A stretch of DNA of 64,000 nucleotides from Branchiostoma lanceolatum (GCF_035083965.1 NC_089731.1:4193001-4257000); one strand, 5' to 3'; shown: positions 1 through 14,500, numbered from the stretch's first letter. A program made the numbers and translations. Notes: generated by a model from the sequence alone, not told the origin.

Positions 1-354
1 GTACTAGACTAAGTACACAAAAACGTATCTCTCAGGAGCAGTGTAACGGGAGTCAAACTTCCGAATGCCTGCTGTTATGAGGACCATATGACTCAGAGCC
101 GATTGTTTCACTATTCTGCAGTGATGTGGTCAAACATTCAAAGGAGTGAACAGAGCTAGAATAGGAAAGATACCAGGCTAACAAACTATACCACTGTTAT
201 AAATACAACCTGTAAAAAGCAGGATAAAGTCTGTAAAATAGTCAGCATGACATATATGGTATCCTCCACATGATTCTTCTCTAAATTGGTCACTGAGAAA
301 AAAAATAAACCCATCCTTTTTACCCCCTAAAACATGGTATCTTCCAGCATACTT
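1..354. other. Left-edge 3' flank of SF3B4
   Basis: No coding sequence, poly(A) signal or structured repeat seen. Probably SF3B4 3'UTR. Confidence 0.4.
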
Positions 355-3300
355 CTATCTTGGTCTTGGCGGCATGGGTGGTCTCATTCCTCTGGGCGGG
401 GGTGGCAGCCTCATGCCTCTTGGGGGAGGGCCACGTGGAAAACCAGGTCCTGGGCCTGTTGGTGGAAAATGGGTGTCATAAATGTTACCAAAACAAGCAA
501 ACAAACAGCTGACCACTTGTAAGTTGAATTGACATCATTCACAGCAGATGCAGTACCGTGTACGGGAGCTAGGAGGCACACTGAAAACATTCCCAGTGTG
601 CTTAAGGTCTCCCATGTACATATACAATGTATGTACGTTACTTTAGCACAGTCACACATTCATGTGCCTCACTGTGGACAGGCAACATGTAGAGATGGTG
701 ACAGTGCACAGCTTTGGCTTCAAGTTTTACCATGTAAGGCTACACCAAGTAATTTTTATGGATGACGTCCTTTGGAGACCCTAAATCTAATGCGAGAGCG
801 CAGAAAAAAAACAAGAAGGGCCGAAAAAAACAAGATGCCTAGATTTGAAATATAATAGTCGACGACACATGTTAGGACACAAATTGAATGAGAACACAGT
901 GTAACAACTTACAATTCTTTTATTCATCATGAAAAAGCAATAATTTGAATAAATCAGTTGAAGTTGAACAGCAGTTGTTGTCCTGTCCTGTTTCTTTCGA
1001 TTTGCAGCACTGTCGTAACTCTTTGATCATAGTTACAGGAAGCGGAATTTTTTTTTTTTTTCTAGGAACAGACCAAAATCAATGCACGCGCGGACTTCAT
1101 CCATAAAAATTACTTGGTGTAGCCTAATGTACATTGACTTGACATGTACAACAGCAATACCTTATTAAAAAAAAAACAATAGTACAAAGACTTAGATACA
1201 ATGTAAGGTCACAGTGGTTCTACAGTTAGTAAATAATCAAATCTAAACATAAACCTGTTGGGGAAACTACCTAGTGTAGGCAACCACCTCCAGCGACAAG
1301 CTATATCAAAATAGTCCCGTCCATATTCACATAGTTAACTCCACCATGTCCTGAGCAACCATTTTCATGTACATTTTTGTACAAGCAACCATTTACATGT
1401 GTACCTGTACAAGTATGTCTACTTGATTCCCAAAGTTCAGCAGATACACAAACTGTTTTTTCTTGGCAAATGTGCGACAGCTTTTAGGGTACTTACCAAA
1501 CGGAGGGTGTCTGGGGGGTCCATGCGGCCCACCCATGAAGCCAGGAGGGGGCATCATACCGGGGGGTGGTCCACGAGGGTGGCCTCGGGGCGGGCCCATT
1601 CCAGGGTGGCCAGGGGGAGGCGGCATACCCGGGCCAGGCATGCCTGGGCCACCTAAGGAAAAAGGGAGGGAAGATTAATGCATGATATGAACACTCACTG
1701 ATTTCCTCCCTCACTCACCCACATAGCCTATGGAGGCACAAGTCCTGTAAAAAACTGATAGAAGTACATCTATCGTTTGATCTGTACCTGAACTGTATCA
1801 TGCATAGTTAAGTCCTACTAGGACTCCTAGTCTTCCAGACTGACTGACAGAGACATGTATGACGTTGTCAGGGCAGCTTCAACTTGATATTGCAACTTTA
1901 TCTAACACTAACAGGTCTGATATCAAGTAAATGTATGTTAAGGTGGTTATAATCTCATGAACACTATACACATAATGTATATAGTACATGTAACTGGAAC
2001 AGGTAATTGGGAAAACTGTTGTCTTATCCTCTCTTCTCATCATTCTGTTACATGGTAGACAAATCTTGACAACTTCAAAATATCTCCCCCCACAGGGCAC
2101 AGGCATTGCCAAAAAACATTCTTCTTGCCTCTTATTGAAGAGTATACAATTATATACAGAATTGCCCATAAGATAAGGTGTGTGCACTTACCCCAGGGTG
2201 GGGGAGGCATCATGCCAGGGGGGCCCTGCATGCCGGGAGGGGGTCCCATGTGGTGCCCCCCTGGGGGTGGGGGCATGTTGGCTGCTGACGTGGTCGTGGC
2301 CTGCGCTTGTGACGTTGTAGAGGACGTGGATGAAGCGTTGCTGGCGTTCGGCATGCCTCCGGAGGAGGGGGGTGGGGGGACAGGCATGGGGGGCATACCC
2401 ATAGGGGGCATGGGCGGAGGGGGGACAGGACCAGGGGGGCCACCTCGGGGATGAGGCATCCCCATCCCTGGTGGGGGCATGGGGGGTGGGGGGACTCCTG
2501 AGGGGGGTGGGGGAGGGGGCATGCCTGGAGGGGGCATCCCTGCAGAGAAAAAGGGCATAAACTTTAGAATTTATTTCTAATTTCAAAGCAGCAAAACAAT
2601 CAATACTAGAAGCTATTGTTTCAGAAAGCTGTTCAGTGCTGATGTTCAGTTCACAATTATAGTTTGGTTTTAACTTTAATTGCTTCTTTTCTAAGAGTAT
2701 TTTAAGCCTGCTAAACAATCAAAAAGACTTTTCTGATAACCCTGTTCACAAAGCCACCAAGAAATATAATAAAGCCAGCAATAACACAGCCTCCTTGCGT
2801 CTAGTCATTGAACTTACTGGAAAACATGGAAGCAAGAAAATAACTAGAATACAAAAGCATGTGTTACTGTTACAGTTACTCTTCTTCCAATTGGTACAAA
2901 TTACATCTAAACGGATACAACAATGTGCTGGCATGAAGTCAAGATCCAACATATTGGCACCCATGGATGCTGACAAAAACAGAACAGGTTTTGCTATCCC
3001 AAACCTGTAAATATGCCCCTTACCTGGAGGAGGCCCACCCTGCGGCGGTGCTGACGACATGGGTGGGTTGGACTGGGGGGTGGGCGGGGCATCCGCAAAC
3101 AGCTGGTGAGGTCGGTCTGCCTGGGACAGGGGGTTCTGGGCAGCCAGTAACCTCTCTGGAACAAACATTGGTGTGAGACACAAGAGGTACACAACTGGTA
3201 GACTCTACCAGTCTCCCCCGGTTGCTGGGAAAATAGTAGAAATTGGCCAAATAGAGTCAAATGTTTGAAGGGAGTCGGCTACTCCCTTCAAACATTTGAC

Positions 3301-6300
3301 TCTATTTGGCCAATTTCTACTATTTTCCCAGCGACCAGGGGAGACTGGTAGAGTCTACACAACTGGTATGAGACGAAATATGCATGGTCCTTGTTACAGC
3401 TTTCCTACTGGCCTGACACTGAAAATACACTGACACTGAAAATACACTGAAAAAATATCATCATTGAAATGCAGTTTACTATAATTATATGTTTTCATGC
3501 CTATCTCACTTAATGTCAAGACTATGATTGTTATCATTGTAATATTCACTGCGTAATTTTAACTGAACCCAAACGCCTGTTACATGTACATGTAGCTTTA
3601 GAAATGAAATTTAGAAATTTTAGTAACCAAAGTAACATCAACTCTCATAATAAAAACAGTAAAACAAATGTGTTGTTGATGCCTAATTCATGAATGTGTC
3701 CTGGATATCTAAAGTGTGCACACATCCAGGATTACCGATGCTACATTAGTGTCTAGTAGTAGATCTTGAATTTACTGTTTTTTATGTGGCGGTCTTAGGG
3801 CACCTGGTGGGATTATAAGAGTTGTTTTGTTAAATACAAATGTATGCCCTTCATTTTGTGCATGAATACAATCATCCTTACCCGCAGCAGAACCGTGTCT
3901 TTCTCCTTTGGAGTCTTTCTTGAAGGCGTAAGAGATGGTGATGGGCCTGTTGCAAAGGTACTGTCCGTTCATCGCCTCGATCGCCGCATCCGAGGCATCG
4001 AAACTGGCAAAGTTGATGAAGGCATAGCCCTTGGAGTTCCCTGTTTCTGGATCTCTCATGATCTGAAATAACAAGAGAAAAGAAACATACGTTGATGAAG
4101 GTTAGACATCCAGGTAATAAGATACGCCAAAAATAATAACTCAAGCAACTGGATAAGATTTTGAAACAGACGTTTCGGATAGCATCCACTATGTTTCGTC
4201 AGTGACTAAAGTCAAAGAAGGATCTGGTAGAACTGGGTTTTATACCAAATCTCTGAATGGATAGAAAAGAAACATAGCAACAAAATACATAAATATCTAT
4301 TTGAAAAAAATAGTTTGTGCTACTCTAGTCTATGATAGTGTAACTAAAAATCATAACCGGAAATTGTCTCAAGTTTGCGGAAACTTAATTTCATAGTAGT
4401 AAGGAAAGGATAACAACAAATTATAGCATGTTCAATTGACAGTTGGAACAATAAAGTAGGACAGCAGTAAGAAAGAGCACAGTCGTCTGTCATTGTCCGT
4501 CTAAAGGATAGCTTTTAATATATACGATTTTATAAATATGAACATTGTGATGTAGTTTTTATGTAATCAACTGGAATGTTTTAACATGCTTTTAAAATTT
4601 TTAAGAAATCTAATGAAATTCAGATGTGTCCTCAGAACAGACATGCCTGCAAAGTTGGTTTTTCAATAAAGATTGATTTGATGTTCACCGTGAGATTAGT
4701 AATTGCAGTGAGCTCTCACGGCGAGCATAGCGCCACAGCAAATGCTTCATGATTTACAATACATCAAGCATATTCAAGAAAGATCATTCAAATTTCTAAC
4801 CAATTAATCAAGACAGTCATAATAACATGTAGCATAATGATTACGTAGACAGTCTTCTTACCTTTGGTGTCTGCAAAATGACGCCAAAGGCGCTGAAGGT
4901 ATCATACAGGAGTTTCTCGTCGATCTCAGGGTCCAGGTTACCGATGAAGATGTTTGCACCGACGTCCAGGTTTTTGTTGTGGGCTGAGGCCTGGAAAAAA
5001 TATTGAGTTGTGTGAGAGCATTAGAAAACATTTGGAGAGCACCTAGTGCGTAAACACAAACACTTGAAGTCTGTATTTTAAAGGAAGCTGCAGGGGGATT
5101 GCTCCATGTCACAATAGCGAGGAAATTGTTGTTCTAATAAGGACTTTACAAAAGAGCAATATTTCAAAATATATTGACAAAATCTACCTCCACATTAAAA
5201 TACATTCATAACTTTTATCTCATGTTTGTTACAGATTTCATACTAGCAAACAACATTCAAGAACAATCCGAGGAATACAGCTCATTTGGCAGACATGAAA
5301 AGAAACCAGTGAAGGTGGTTACCATCGATACATCTGTTTTGCTTCCCTGTACTGAAAATTATATATACAAGTTGCAGTATCAAAACAATGGTAAAATCTA
5401 AATTCTAATACATAATCCAGTACCATAAGGAACTGAAGAAATTTAGCCTAGCAACCTTCAGAGAAAGCAAATAAAAGACTCACTCGAACTTCAACAAGTC
5501 TGAAAATATATGCTTACCTTATTCACTCTGATGGGTTTGCCGTACAGTTTGATCATGTTCATAATCTTGATGGCATAGTCAGCGTCCTCTTCTGACATGA
5601 ACTCCACAAACCCATAGCCTTGATGTGCTTGTGTCACTCTGTCCTTCGGCATGTGTGTGTTCACTGGGCAAGGAATAGGAGAGTTAGATATACATGTACA
5701 TGACTTTAGAAATCAATCAAGTGTTCAGAAGTTCTGGATAGAAATAAAGCTTTTAACACATTTTGGGGACTTAAAATTCAATGTTCGGGGGAATTGGAGG
5801 CGTTTCCAGTGATTCAAGTTTGCAGTTGAAATGACCTTACATCATAACATGTACATGTAACTACTAGACAAGACAGAACAATCTCCATCACTCATTTTTA
5901 CATATCCTGTAAATCTAGTGCGATACACCAAAACGTGATTAAGACAACTCTTACTTCCCAAGAACTGTCCTGGACTTGAACTCTCTGCTAGATACAACCA
6001 CCCTAATACCAAACCCCACTAACTTCAGGGAGGAGATAACTCGAAACCTGAGGAACTGGCAATAACTACACATGTACACTAACACTTCCTGGACATGTGA
6101 CCCCAAATAAGGGGTGTTGCCCAGGATTTATCCAGATCTCGTACAGAGACACATCGTTTATTACAGATACAGTACGTATACTAGTAGAGGACCAAGACAA
6201 AAAGAGATCCATACCGACTGGTCCAGCTTGTAGGAACAGCTCCCATAGTAAAGCTTCGGACACTTTCTCATCCAGACCTCCAACATACACAGTGGCATCT

Positions 6301-6911
6301 GGGGAGTTAAAATATAAAATTTCACATGTAAAACTGTAAAAAAAAATCTTATGTGCTACGAAGTTATTTTGTTTACTTTGTAATAGTTAGACATCTGTAG
6401 TATTCACAATAATACTAATAGCTATGTCAGCATATGTCATGTAAGCTGTCTTTTTGTTTCTGGCGTTACATGTAGAAAATTTGACGGCGTAAAAAGATGG
6501 GGAGGGGGGCAAAATGCTTGAACTCTACTGCTTTACAACAGTGGGGTTATTCGAGAAGGCAAGAAAAAAACATCATGATCTGAATACGTTAACAACAGAC
6601 CTGAAAATGTGACGTTTTGGCGCTACTTGAACATATTTTTACGTGTAACGTGAAATTATTGTGACGACGCTACGACGTCGCTTACACGTTAGCCAGGCCT
6701 GGCGCTTTGTACTGCGGAAGGTCGGCCGGTACAAAATATACGAGTCATACGTCAAAAGTAAAACAATCAACGCATTAATTTTAGTACATGCAAACAGTTT
6801 ATGGTTTCTACATTGAATGCAGAGTCTTTATTCTTCCCTGAGTACTTAAATTTTGGGAAAAAACAGCAAAATCTCACCCTGATTCCGTTCTGAGATCGGT
6901 CCGGCCGCCAT
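355..6911 (-). CDS. SF3B4: Splicing factor 3B subunit 4 (SAP49), complete, 9 exons
   Basis: SF3B4 is the SF3b protein of the U2 snRNP that contacts pre-mRNA near the branch site in the nucleus. Coding exons run 6911-6878, 6298-6215, 5663-5518, 4990-4862, 4062-3882, 3155-3024, 2539-2192, 1652-1497 and 455-355. Each junction has GT/AG ends and keeps frame, giving 436 residues (human about 424). The start reads [14 protein letters not shown]1 (about residues 13-90) has [10 protein letters not shown] and [16 protein letters not shown]2 (about 100-180) has [15 protein letters not shown] and [11 protein letters not shown]. The rest is a Pro/Gly/Met-rich tail ending [10 protein letters not shown]. 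Some Pro-rich junctions could shift by a codon. No poly(A) signal is seen below 355, so the 3'UTR probably leaves the window. Identification is very secure. Confidence 0.96.
737..1125. mobile_element. MITE with 34-bp inverted ends, SF3B4 intron 8
   Basis: 737-770 and 1092-1125 are inverted copies with one mismatch (ends AGGCTACACCAAG). ATGTA flanks the left end and AATGTA the right, a likely target duplication. The 390-bp interior has no coding sequence. Confidence 0.75.
3198..3358. mobile_element. Near-perfect foldback element, 161 bp, SF3B4 intron 5
   Basis: Two 78-bp arms (3198-3275, 3281-3358) are inverted copies with only two mismatches, around a 5-bp loop. A 7-bp duplication ACAACTG flanks it (3191-3197, 3359-3365). 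It lies about 40 bp upstream of the acceptor of exon 6. A diverged single-arm relative occurs near 32395-32470. Confidence 0.85.
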
Positions 6912-6969
6912 GATCGACCCACGCTGCCGCTGTGCAGTATGGGTGCAGGTCAGGGGTCACGATTTTTAA

Positions 6970-6980
6970 AAGATGGCGGG
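6970..6980 (+). promoter_or_regulatory. YY1-like motif upstream of SF3B4
   Basis: AAGATGGCGGG lies about 60 bp upstream of the SF3B4 start codon, matching the YY1 consensus AAGATGGCGGC at all but the last base. Function is inferred from motif and place only. Confidence 0.45.
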
Positions 6981-7880
6981 AAACATGTATTGTATTAAAG
7001 TGTGTAAGCTCTGTGTGTGCTTTTTGGCTTGCACAGTTCGTTCTCGTGCCACTGGTAAACTCCTATGTGACTCTTCAGTGCAAAATAGTATGCATGTGCA
7101 AGATCATGGTAATTCATCGGTTGATGACATAACCGGGCCTGTTTTTTAAGATAATGCACAAACCTACCCGTGCTGAGAGGCCTCCTTTACCACCTACATG
7201 TAACCTCCAGGTTACATAAATATGCCACTTTGAAAATCATTGGGTTTGAGAGATCTCTAGTGCAGTGCCTTCAGGGTATGTACCGTTTAGATATACAGAA
7301 GTGCATTAAACTGGGGGACGTTGGGTTGGAGATCTGTTTGGATCTATTTTTTCAGGGTGGCGGAATTATTTACCCTGATGGAATCATGTTAGTAGATGTT
7401 ACGTGGGGAATGAAATGCCTGCATATCTAAGGAGACTGTCATTGCTGCAGTTACTTCTTTTCCTTTGGGTGTCAACTAAGGCTATGGATCAAATCAAATC
7501 AAAATTCATACAAGACTCTACCATTTCACAAAGACTGGTTCAGATACTAGTATTCATTTTATCCTCAAACTGTGAGAGACTGGAACTCTTTACCCCAGAA
7601 AGTCATGGTCACAGCCGATCCTCCCAAGTTCAAGGAGGCTGTGCTCCTGCACCTGCGAGGACAATAACAGTGCAGCGCACTCTCCCCTTGGCGCTTTACC
7701 CCATCAAGATCAAGATCAACCTCTGTAAAAGCGTATCGTAGCTGCTGTGATTCTCAGTCCCAGTTCAAATGGACTGCATAGCAAAAGTGTAACAACATTC
7801 ATACATACAAACATGCACGCATTTCCACACAAAAATATACAGTAAAATCAGCGCCATACGTGTGTATGTTTTGTTGCAAT

Positions 7881-7886
7881 TTTATT
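7881..7886 (-). terminator. Candidate poly(A) signal for DDOST
   Basis: TTTATT on the plus strand gives a minus-strand AATAAA about 700 nt beyond the DDOST stop at 8584. Confidence 0.45.
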
Positions 7887-8001
7887 GAAACCCTCTCCAA
7901 GGGAACATCTCTTCATAGCTTAATGGTCATCTTCATGTGGAAAACAGTTGTACAAACGTGTCAGCCATTTCACAGGACACAGAACAGCGGGCAGCTTTAT
8001 A

Positions 8002-8052
8002 AAGCCCCGCCTCTCACTGGACCCGCGGCTGGGGATCCAGTGAGAGGGGGGC
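8002..8052. repeat. Short GC-rich hairpin in the DDOST 3' region
   Basis: Arms CCTCTCACTGGA and TCCAGTGAGAGG, flanked by agcccc and ggggct, enclose a 12-16 bp loop. It would lie in the DDOST 3'UTR if the poly(A) site near 7881 is used. Confidence 0.6.
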
Positions 8053-8583
8053 TTAACACAGAGTGTCGTACTTGTCATGAAGACACTACACAAGAATCTG
8101 TGCAGTCTGCATGCTATCTTGTAAGTACATGTATTTTTCGCATATAAAACATTGTTTTCCTGTCTGTAGTTACTGTGTGCAGCTTTCTCTTACATAAGCA
8201 CATTCATAAGTCATATTTGAACAGTTGGTTACAACAAAGTCAGGAGAGACTTTTAACACATCAAGTTTTGTGTTTACAAGTAATCTCTGCTCTCAACAAG
8301 AGAGTTCATGGTTCAAACTGCAAATTTTCCAGTGAAATGGTTTGTGAGTACTATGTCAAAGTTGAAGGCCTCTGAGACGTAAACGGAACGTGTCTAGACA
8401 AGAATTGTTCACAAGTTAGGGGCCTCACAATACATTTGAATAAACACAGTCAGAACCATGAACAAGATTATACAGAAAAAGAAACAGCCATTCTACAAAT
8501 GAAGATGATTGGAAGCTAAAACAATACAAAATAGGTGCATTGTAAAAAAAAAAGGCCAAAGAGACGAGGATTCCTTTTAAGTG

Positions 8584-11500
8584 TTATTCTGCCTTTTCCT
8601 TGGTGTCTTCGCGGTGGTGTAGAAACACGAGGCTGAAGACGAAGAGGCCGAACATCATGGAGAAGGCGCTGGCGTAGTACGGGTAGGCCGCTGCGATGAA
8701 ACGCTCGTACTGTGTGTGGGTGAACGGACGCACTGACACCTAGGGACGGCAAAAATTCAGGAATGAGGTGAAACGTGAAAGAGAAAGAAAGTGATCTTGA
8801 ACCAGTTTAGCTCACTGAAGGGCTATTCTTCCACTGGTCGTGACAGACACTATGTACAATACAGTTAGATTTTCATTGTACCTGGGAAATTCCTGTGGCT
8901 CTTTTCAACAAGTACAACGAATGACTGTGACCTTTTCAAGAAGCGTGAATGTCGGGTGAGCGACAACAAACTTGGGATTTCACCCCAGGGCTCGTTGAAA
9001 ATCGCCAGCTGGCGACATGATTCACCTGGTGAAATAAAGATAAACAAACAAACAAACAGGTGAGTATAGCCTACCTGAGTAGTAGAGAACAGGTGAGTGT
9101 ATCCTAGCCTGTTGTAGTCCACGCGGTACTGGAACACGCCGTACACGTCAGGTAACTTGAACTCCGCCACAAACTTCCCTCCTAAAACGAAGGAAAATAA
9201 TCTGGTCAGTATGATCAGTATCACATATTATCTAGTAAACTTGCACTGTGCTGCAATTTATCAGTTCTGTACTTCGACTGATTAAGTATGGGTTGCTTGC
9301 CTGTACTTGTACAACCATTTTTACATGAAGTTGAATAAAGTTAACAGGAGAGTTACCCACAACCATTTTAGTACAGTATGTTTGTAACACTTTTCGTGGC
9401 ACTGCCAAAATCAAGAGTCGGCAGTAGCTGTGAATGAACAAATGCAGGAGAAGGGGGTGGAAGACAAAAAAGGATGTTCCCAGATGTGAAGATTTTGGGT
9501 GGAGAGGTCAACGAGTAAACTGTGAAGTTCAACATAAGGCCACACCATCTTATTTTCTTGGTTAACAGAATAAAAAAAAATGTTTTTAAATGCTAGATTG
9601 GAAAAACAACATGAAAACAGAATCTCAGAGGAATGTTTTTAATTTGGTGCACACAGTTTCAGGGAGTGAACAGGGTCAGGTGCAAGTTTTCACCCCAGCC
9701 TTCTGTTTTCAAGATTGTTTTTTGTTGCTAGAATTAAAAATAAAAATCCGTTAACCAAGAAATCAAATTGGTTTGGCCTAAAGCCTGGTGAAGCACAGAT
9801 CTTGTTTCATCACTGATGAAAGGTAGTGGATGTTATCTGAAACATCTGACCGTTTAGAAACCTATCTAGTTGCTTGAGTACCAGTTACCTAACATATGAA
9901 CATAAAGCCATGAAAAAAACATTATTTTCTTCACTGATGAAAAGTGTTTGGTGAGCACTTGAGACGTCTGATAATTTCATACCATAATCCAGTTGTACAG
10001 ATTGTATTACAGTTCGAATCTTTTCTTTTATTCTTCAATTTCCAGGATGACTTAATATTCACAAACCTACAGTACATAAAGCCATTGCGAATATTTTACA
10101 GTATTAGCGGCAACTCCTGTGTGTGTGGCGTCGTGTGGCGCAAGTGTAGAGCGCGCGGCTGTCAAACAATGGGACCCGGGATCTAATGCCGGGTTGTGCC
10201 CAGAGACATGTCCGAACTTGCGCCCCGACGTTGTGCCCTTGGGAAAGGCACTTAACACGACTTTCCTCACTTCACTCAGGTGTAAATGAGTACCTAGCTC
10301 ATCTAGGGTTAGGGACGTCCCTCAGATAGGACGTTAAAAGGAGGTCCCGTGTTTGGGGAGAGCCACACCCTGCACATGTTAAAGAACCCACCACACCTTT
10401 CAAAAAAGAGTAGGGGCATGCCCCGGTGTGCGATGGTCCAAATCTTACAGTCCGGTCTGGGATGACATCTTGAAAAGGTGATAGTTCACCTGTTATGTCA
10501 ATCCTTCCACAAAATGTGGTAAATCAAAATAAACAAATAAACTCCTGACCTTTGCGCTGCATGGTGGTGCGCACGAAAGGGTCGATCCTCACGAACTCCA
10601 GCTGCACGTCGTTGGCGTCGAACGGAACCCACTTCCCTTCCACCAGCTGCTCAATGACGATGCTGTAGACCTGCAGCGGGGAGGAGGACATTCAGGGCTC
10701 GAAATTTTCAAAGTTATACTTATAGATCTAGTTTAGCATTGCCATTCCTTTTATCATATGGTTTTTAATCCTTTATAGATATAATTGTCTATAAAACTGA
10801 CTAGGACGTGTAATCTTACACTTACGTGTACGTAATGTATTGTATCTAGCTTCCATGGCGCAAAATAAATATAACCCCATAGATACAATCCCAACTTGTG
10901 TATGTAGTCATCAATGTAATCAACTGTAAATATCGGCGCAGTTTAGCTTTTGCCACAAGGCTGATTTGTATTATTTCCTTGAATAAAACCATCTCTAAGA
11001 AATTCATTTTTGGGAATAGGTGCACCCAACCCAAAAAATTGGGTACACAAAAAATTTCGGGTGCACAACATAAAATAAAGTAAAGTGTCAGCAAAAAATT
11101 TGTGTCCTTCAAAACACAGAAAATGATGTCTGTGGGTTACAAATCTTTAAATATTCTGGGGGTTCTTTCCCTTATGTAAGACAGATTCAGAAAATCGGGG
11201 TAAATTATGGTGACTTCGATGAACAAGCCACTTACATGTATTTGACAATGCTTCATAACTATCAATATGTAATGATATATGTTGATATTGAGTTATAGGA
11301 CTCTAATGACTGTATCTCTGCTATATTGTATCTGACCCTTACCTCTTCCCTCATGACCTCAATGAAAAGGGGCCTGTGTGCCGATTTGAGCTTATCATGA
11401 ATAAACAAAGGTTCAAACAAACAAAACAAAATAGGGAAAAAATAATGTTTGGACCGTACCACTTCCTCCATGACGGTGTAAGCCGTGGGGGGTTCCTGCT

Positions 11501-14500
11501 CCCCCTTGCGATGATGACTGACTACCCCCCCACGCAGAACGCCCTCCTCCTTGAACACCCAGCGAGACAGCGCCAGGGCGAACGCCTCGTTACCCGACTT
11601 GTCGTGCCTGAGGAAATGAAACAAAAGTTTTGATTTTTGGTTTTATTAGGAGTGCAACGGTACAATACACGTGGGACAATGGCAGCTATTGCTGGTGTCG
11701 TGACCCACACATAAAACATTACAGAACAGATGTTATTGTGTCTGGGGCCACGTCTCCAGTGCGACTTGTGCTTCTGCTGCGTGAGCAGGTAAGTCTTGCA
11801 CAACACTTTCAATAATAATAAGTTTATCGCAAATTCCTGCCCGAGGGCTTATTGCACACAACATACATAAAATACATGTAACAGGGTAAAAACTAGGTAT
11901 AAAAGAGGCTAGACTAGACTAGACTAGACTATACAAACGTAATCGTCTATAACTAATGACTAGTGGCGTTGTGTTGGTGTAACAGATACTACATGTAGCA
12001 GGGTGTTTGGCCTAGAACCCCTATAGTAAGTCCTGTGTTGGAATCCCCTAACATGTCACAATGTTGTGCCTGTGGGAAATCACTTGACACAATATTCCTC
12101 ACTTCACCCAGATGTAAAAATGAGTATCCGACTTCGTTAAAAGGCAGAGGAAGGAGAGGGCCCTAGACACAGTAGATAAGAAACCCACTGCCCGTACAAC
12201 CTAAAAAAGGTTATAGCACTACCTTTACCTTTTGTTTTACTTTAGGGTACCCGTTGGGATTATTAGAGTTGATGTTATATATTATATGTTTCTTAAACAA
12301 TCCTTACTTCTGTGCCCCAGCCAGCGCCTTCTGTACAGCGGCAGTGAAGAACTCATCGCTGAACAGCTCCAGGGACCCGGTGAACACCACGCGGGCGTTG
12401 TTCCTAGCCTGGAGCGCAGCCACCAGGAGGGTGTTCTTCCCAACAGCGTGGGGGTACTGAGGGGTGGGATAGAATACCGTAAATCGATCAGTTTTCACGC
12501 CGGGACTTAATTTTACGGTAGAAATGATTTTGTACTAAAGTACTTGTACATGTAGCAATGAACCAATATTCGCATTGTCATGAATTTAGAAAGGTCATCG
12601 CAAAATGAGATGTGGGAAAGAATACCGTAAATTGATCTGTTTTCACATGACTTCATTTTACAGTAGAACTGATTCTGTACTAAAGTACTAGTAGCAATGA
12701 ACACATATTTGCATTGTCATGAATTTAGAAAGGTCATCGCAAAAATGAGATGACCGCAAACATTTCTAGATTTACAGTAGCATTTAGCACAAGTACATGT
12801 ATTTTAACTTTGAAGCTTACTAGGTTACATTTCAAACATATGTTAAACATTCTAAGTCAGAAGTAAAAGCAGTTCAAAATCCTATACATAGTATGTTCTT
12901 TGAAAAAAATACTGGAACTTTTGAGAACAGAAATATTAATTATTATGGTCAGAAAAGGCTCAGACTAGAGACATGCCCTCAGATGGGACGAGCTGCACCT
13001 ACCCACCACACCTATCGAAAGCAATGGGGGATCCATCCAGTGGATATAACACAACAGTCTGGTCTTACGCAGCTTGTAGTTACTAGTACTGTACAAAACT
13101 GGTGTGTTATGCTTTGATGCTGTTTATCAATTAGGCAAAACAAGTAAACAGAAACAAAATGCCAGACGTACCTCTGACACTTTCTCATCAGGGTAGAAGG
13201 AGTAGGAAGTGGAGGATCCTGTCAGGACGTCCAACACCAGCGGGTTGTCTGTGTCTGCTACCATGCTGTAAAAAACAAAGGTCACATCACTCACATGTGC
13301 ATATTGAGCGGATTCAAGGATTAATGTATTCTCAGCTGTGAGTCATATTCTGTGGAGAATATCCTACCATTTACCTTAGTTTGACATCTATTGTAACATG
13401 ATTTTCTCAAACTTAAAGAATTTGACGTTTCTAGTCTAGGGACAATTCAGTTATATCTACATCACAAAAACTTACCCCACCCCCCTGAAGAGAATAGGAG
13501 TGTCCCGTTTGGCTCCCACGATGTTCTTCACATCGATGAGGTTTTCTGGGTCGGCAACAATCAGCGTGTGCTGGGATAGAACAACAAGTTACACAATAAC
13601 TACAATTGTACTACTTAACAGTGTTAGAGTCCTATGGAAAGATAAAAAAACAACGTACAATGGCTTCAATGTTACTGTGAATTCATCTATCTTTTTTGGG
13701 AAGGGGGGGTACATAATTTTAGAATAGCATATAAGATAGAAAGTACATGTACAACTTACTACAAGCTTTTTCTTTTACTTTTAGTTATTCAAATTCACAT
13801 TTCAATACACAGCTTTTGACCTTTTGTGCAGGAATATATGATATATTGTCCTTAAATAACCAGTCTCCATTGCATGCCTGCATTGATGGTTTGCTACACT
13901 AGGAGGCAGTTATACCATATACTAGTACATGTATACAGACAGATATGGAGGTATTACAGGGGTGTATCTGTGTTTACCTGTCCCTCATCTGCCAGGTCGT
14001 AGTTCAGGTGATCAATGACAGCTGTCTTCTCCTCGTCAAACTCCACGCCACACTCGCTGGCCAGCTCACGGATTGGCTCGCCTGAAATACATCATTACAT
14101 GTGAGTGAGCGTCACATATCCTCTGTGAGCCATTTTTGACATGTGTTTGAGCATTTGCTGCTATAGGTTACTCAAGATCCTTTTGATGCATTGGTTTGAT
14201 TTTTGACATCATGACCAACACCCCAAAGTCTGGAGAATTTGGCCCACCCATATTCTGTTTATCTATGCATATTTGCTAAAATGGACCAATTATTGTCAGA
14301 CTGATAGCTGTCTTTTGACATGGTGTTGGGGGCTGTGAAGACTGGTTTCCATAGAGACAAGGATCCTGAGCTCCTATTGGTGACTCTAGGAAAGGGAATG
14401 GTTCTCTCCAGTCTGATGTGAACAGCCACAAGCTCTCGCCTGGAATCCAAACCTATTATAGCTCCCTAGTCTCCCCTCCGTAAATTTGCATGAGCTATAA

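Larger units (their letters stand above)
6912..8583. other. SF3B4 upstream region and DDOST 3' region
   Basis: Holds a YY1-like site near 6970, the likely DDOST poly(A) signal near 7881 and a GC-rich hairpin at 8002-8052. No gene is supported. Confidence 0.5.

Noticed and set aside
8175-8375. Small plus-strand frame in the DDOST 3' region
   Set aside because: No domain or conserved feature. It lies in the likely DDOST 3' flank and is short enough to be chance.
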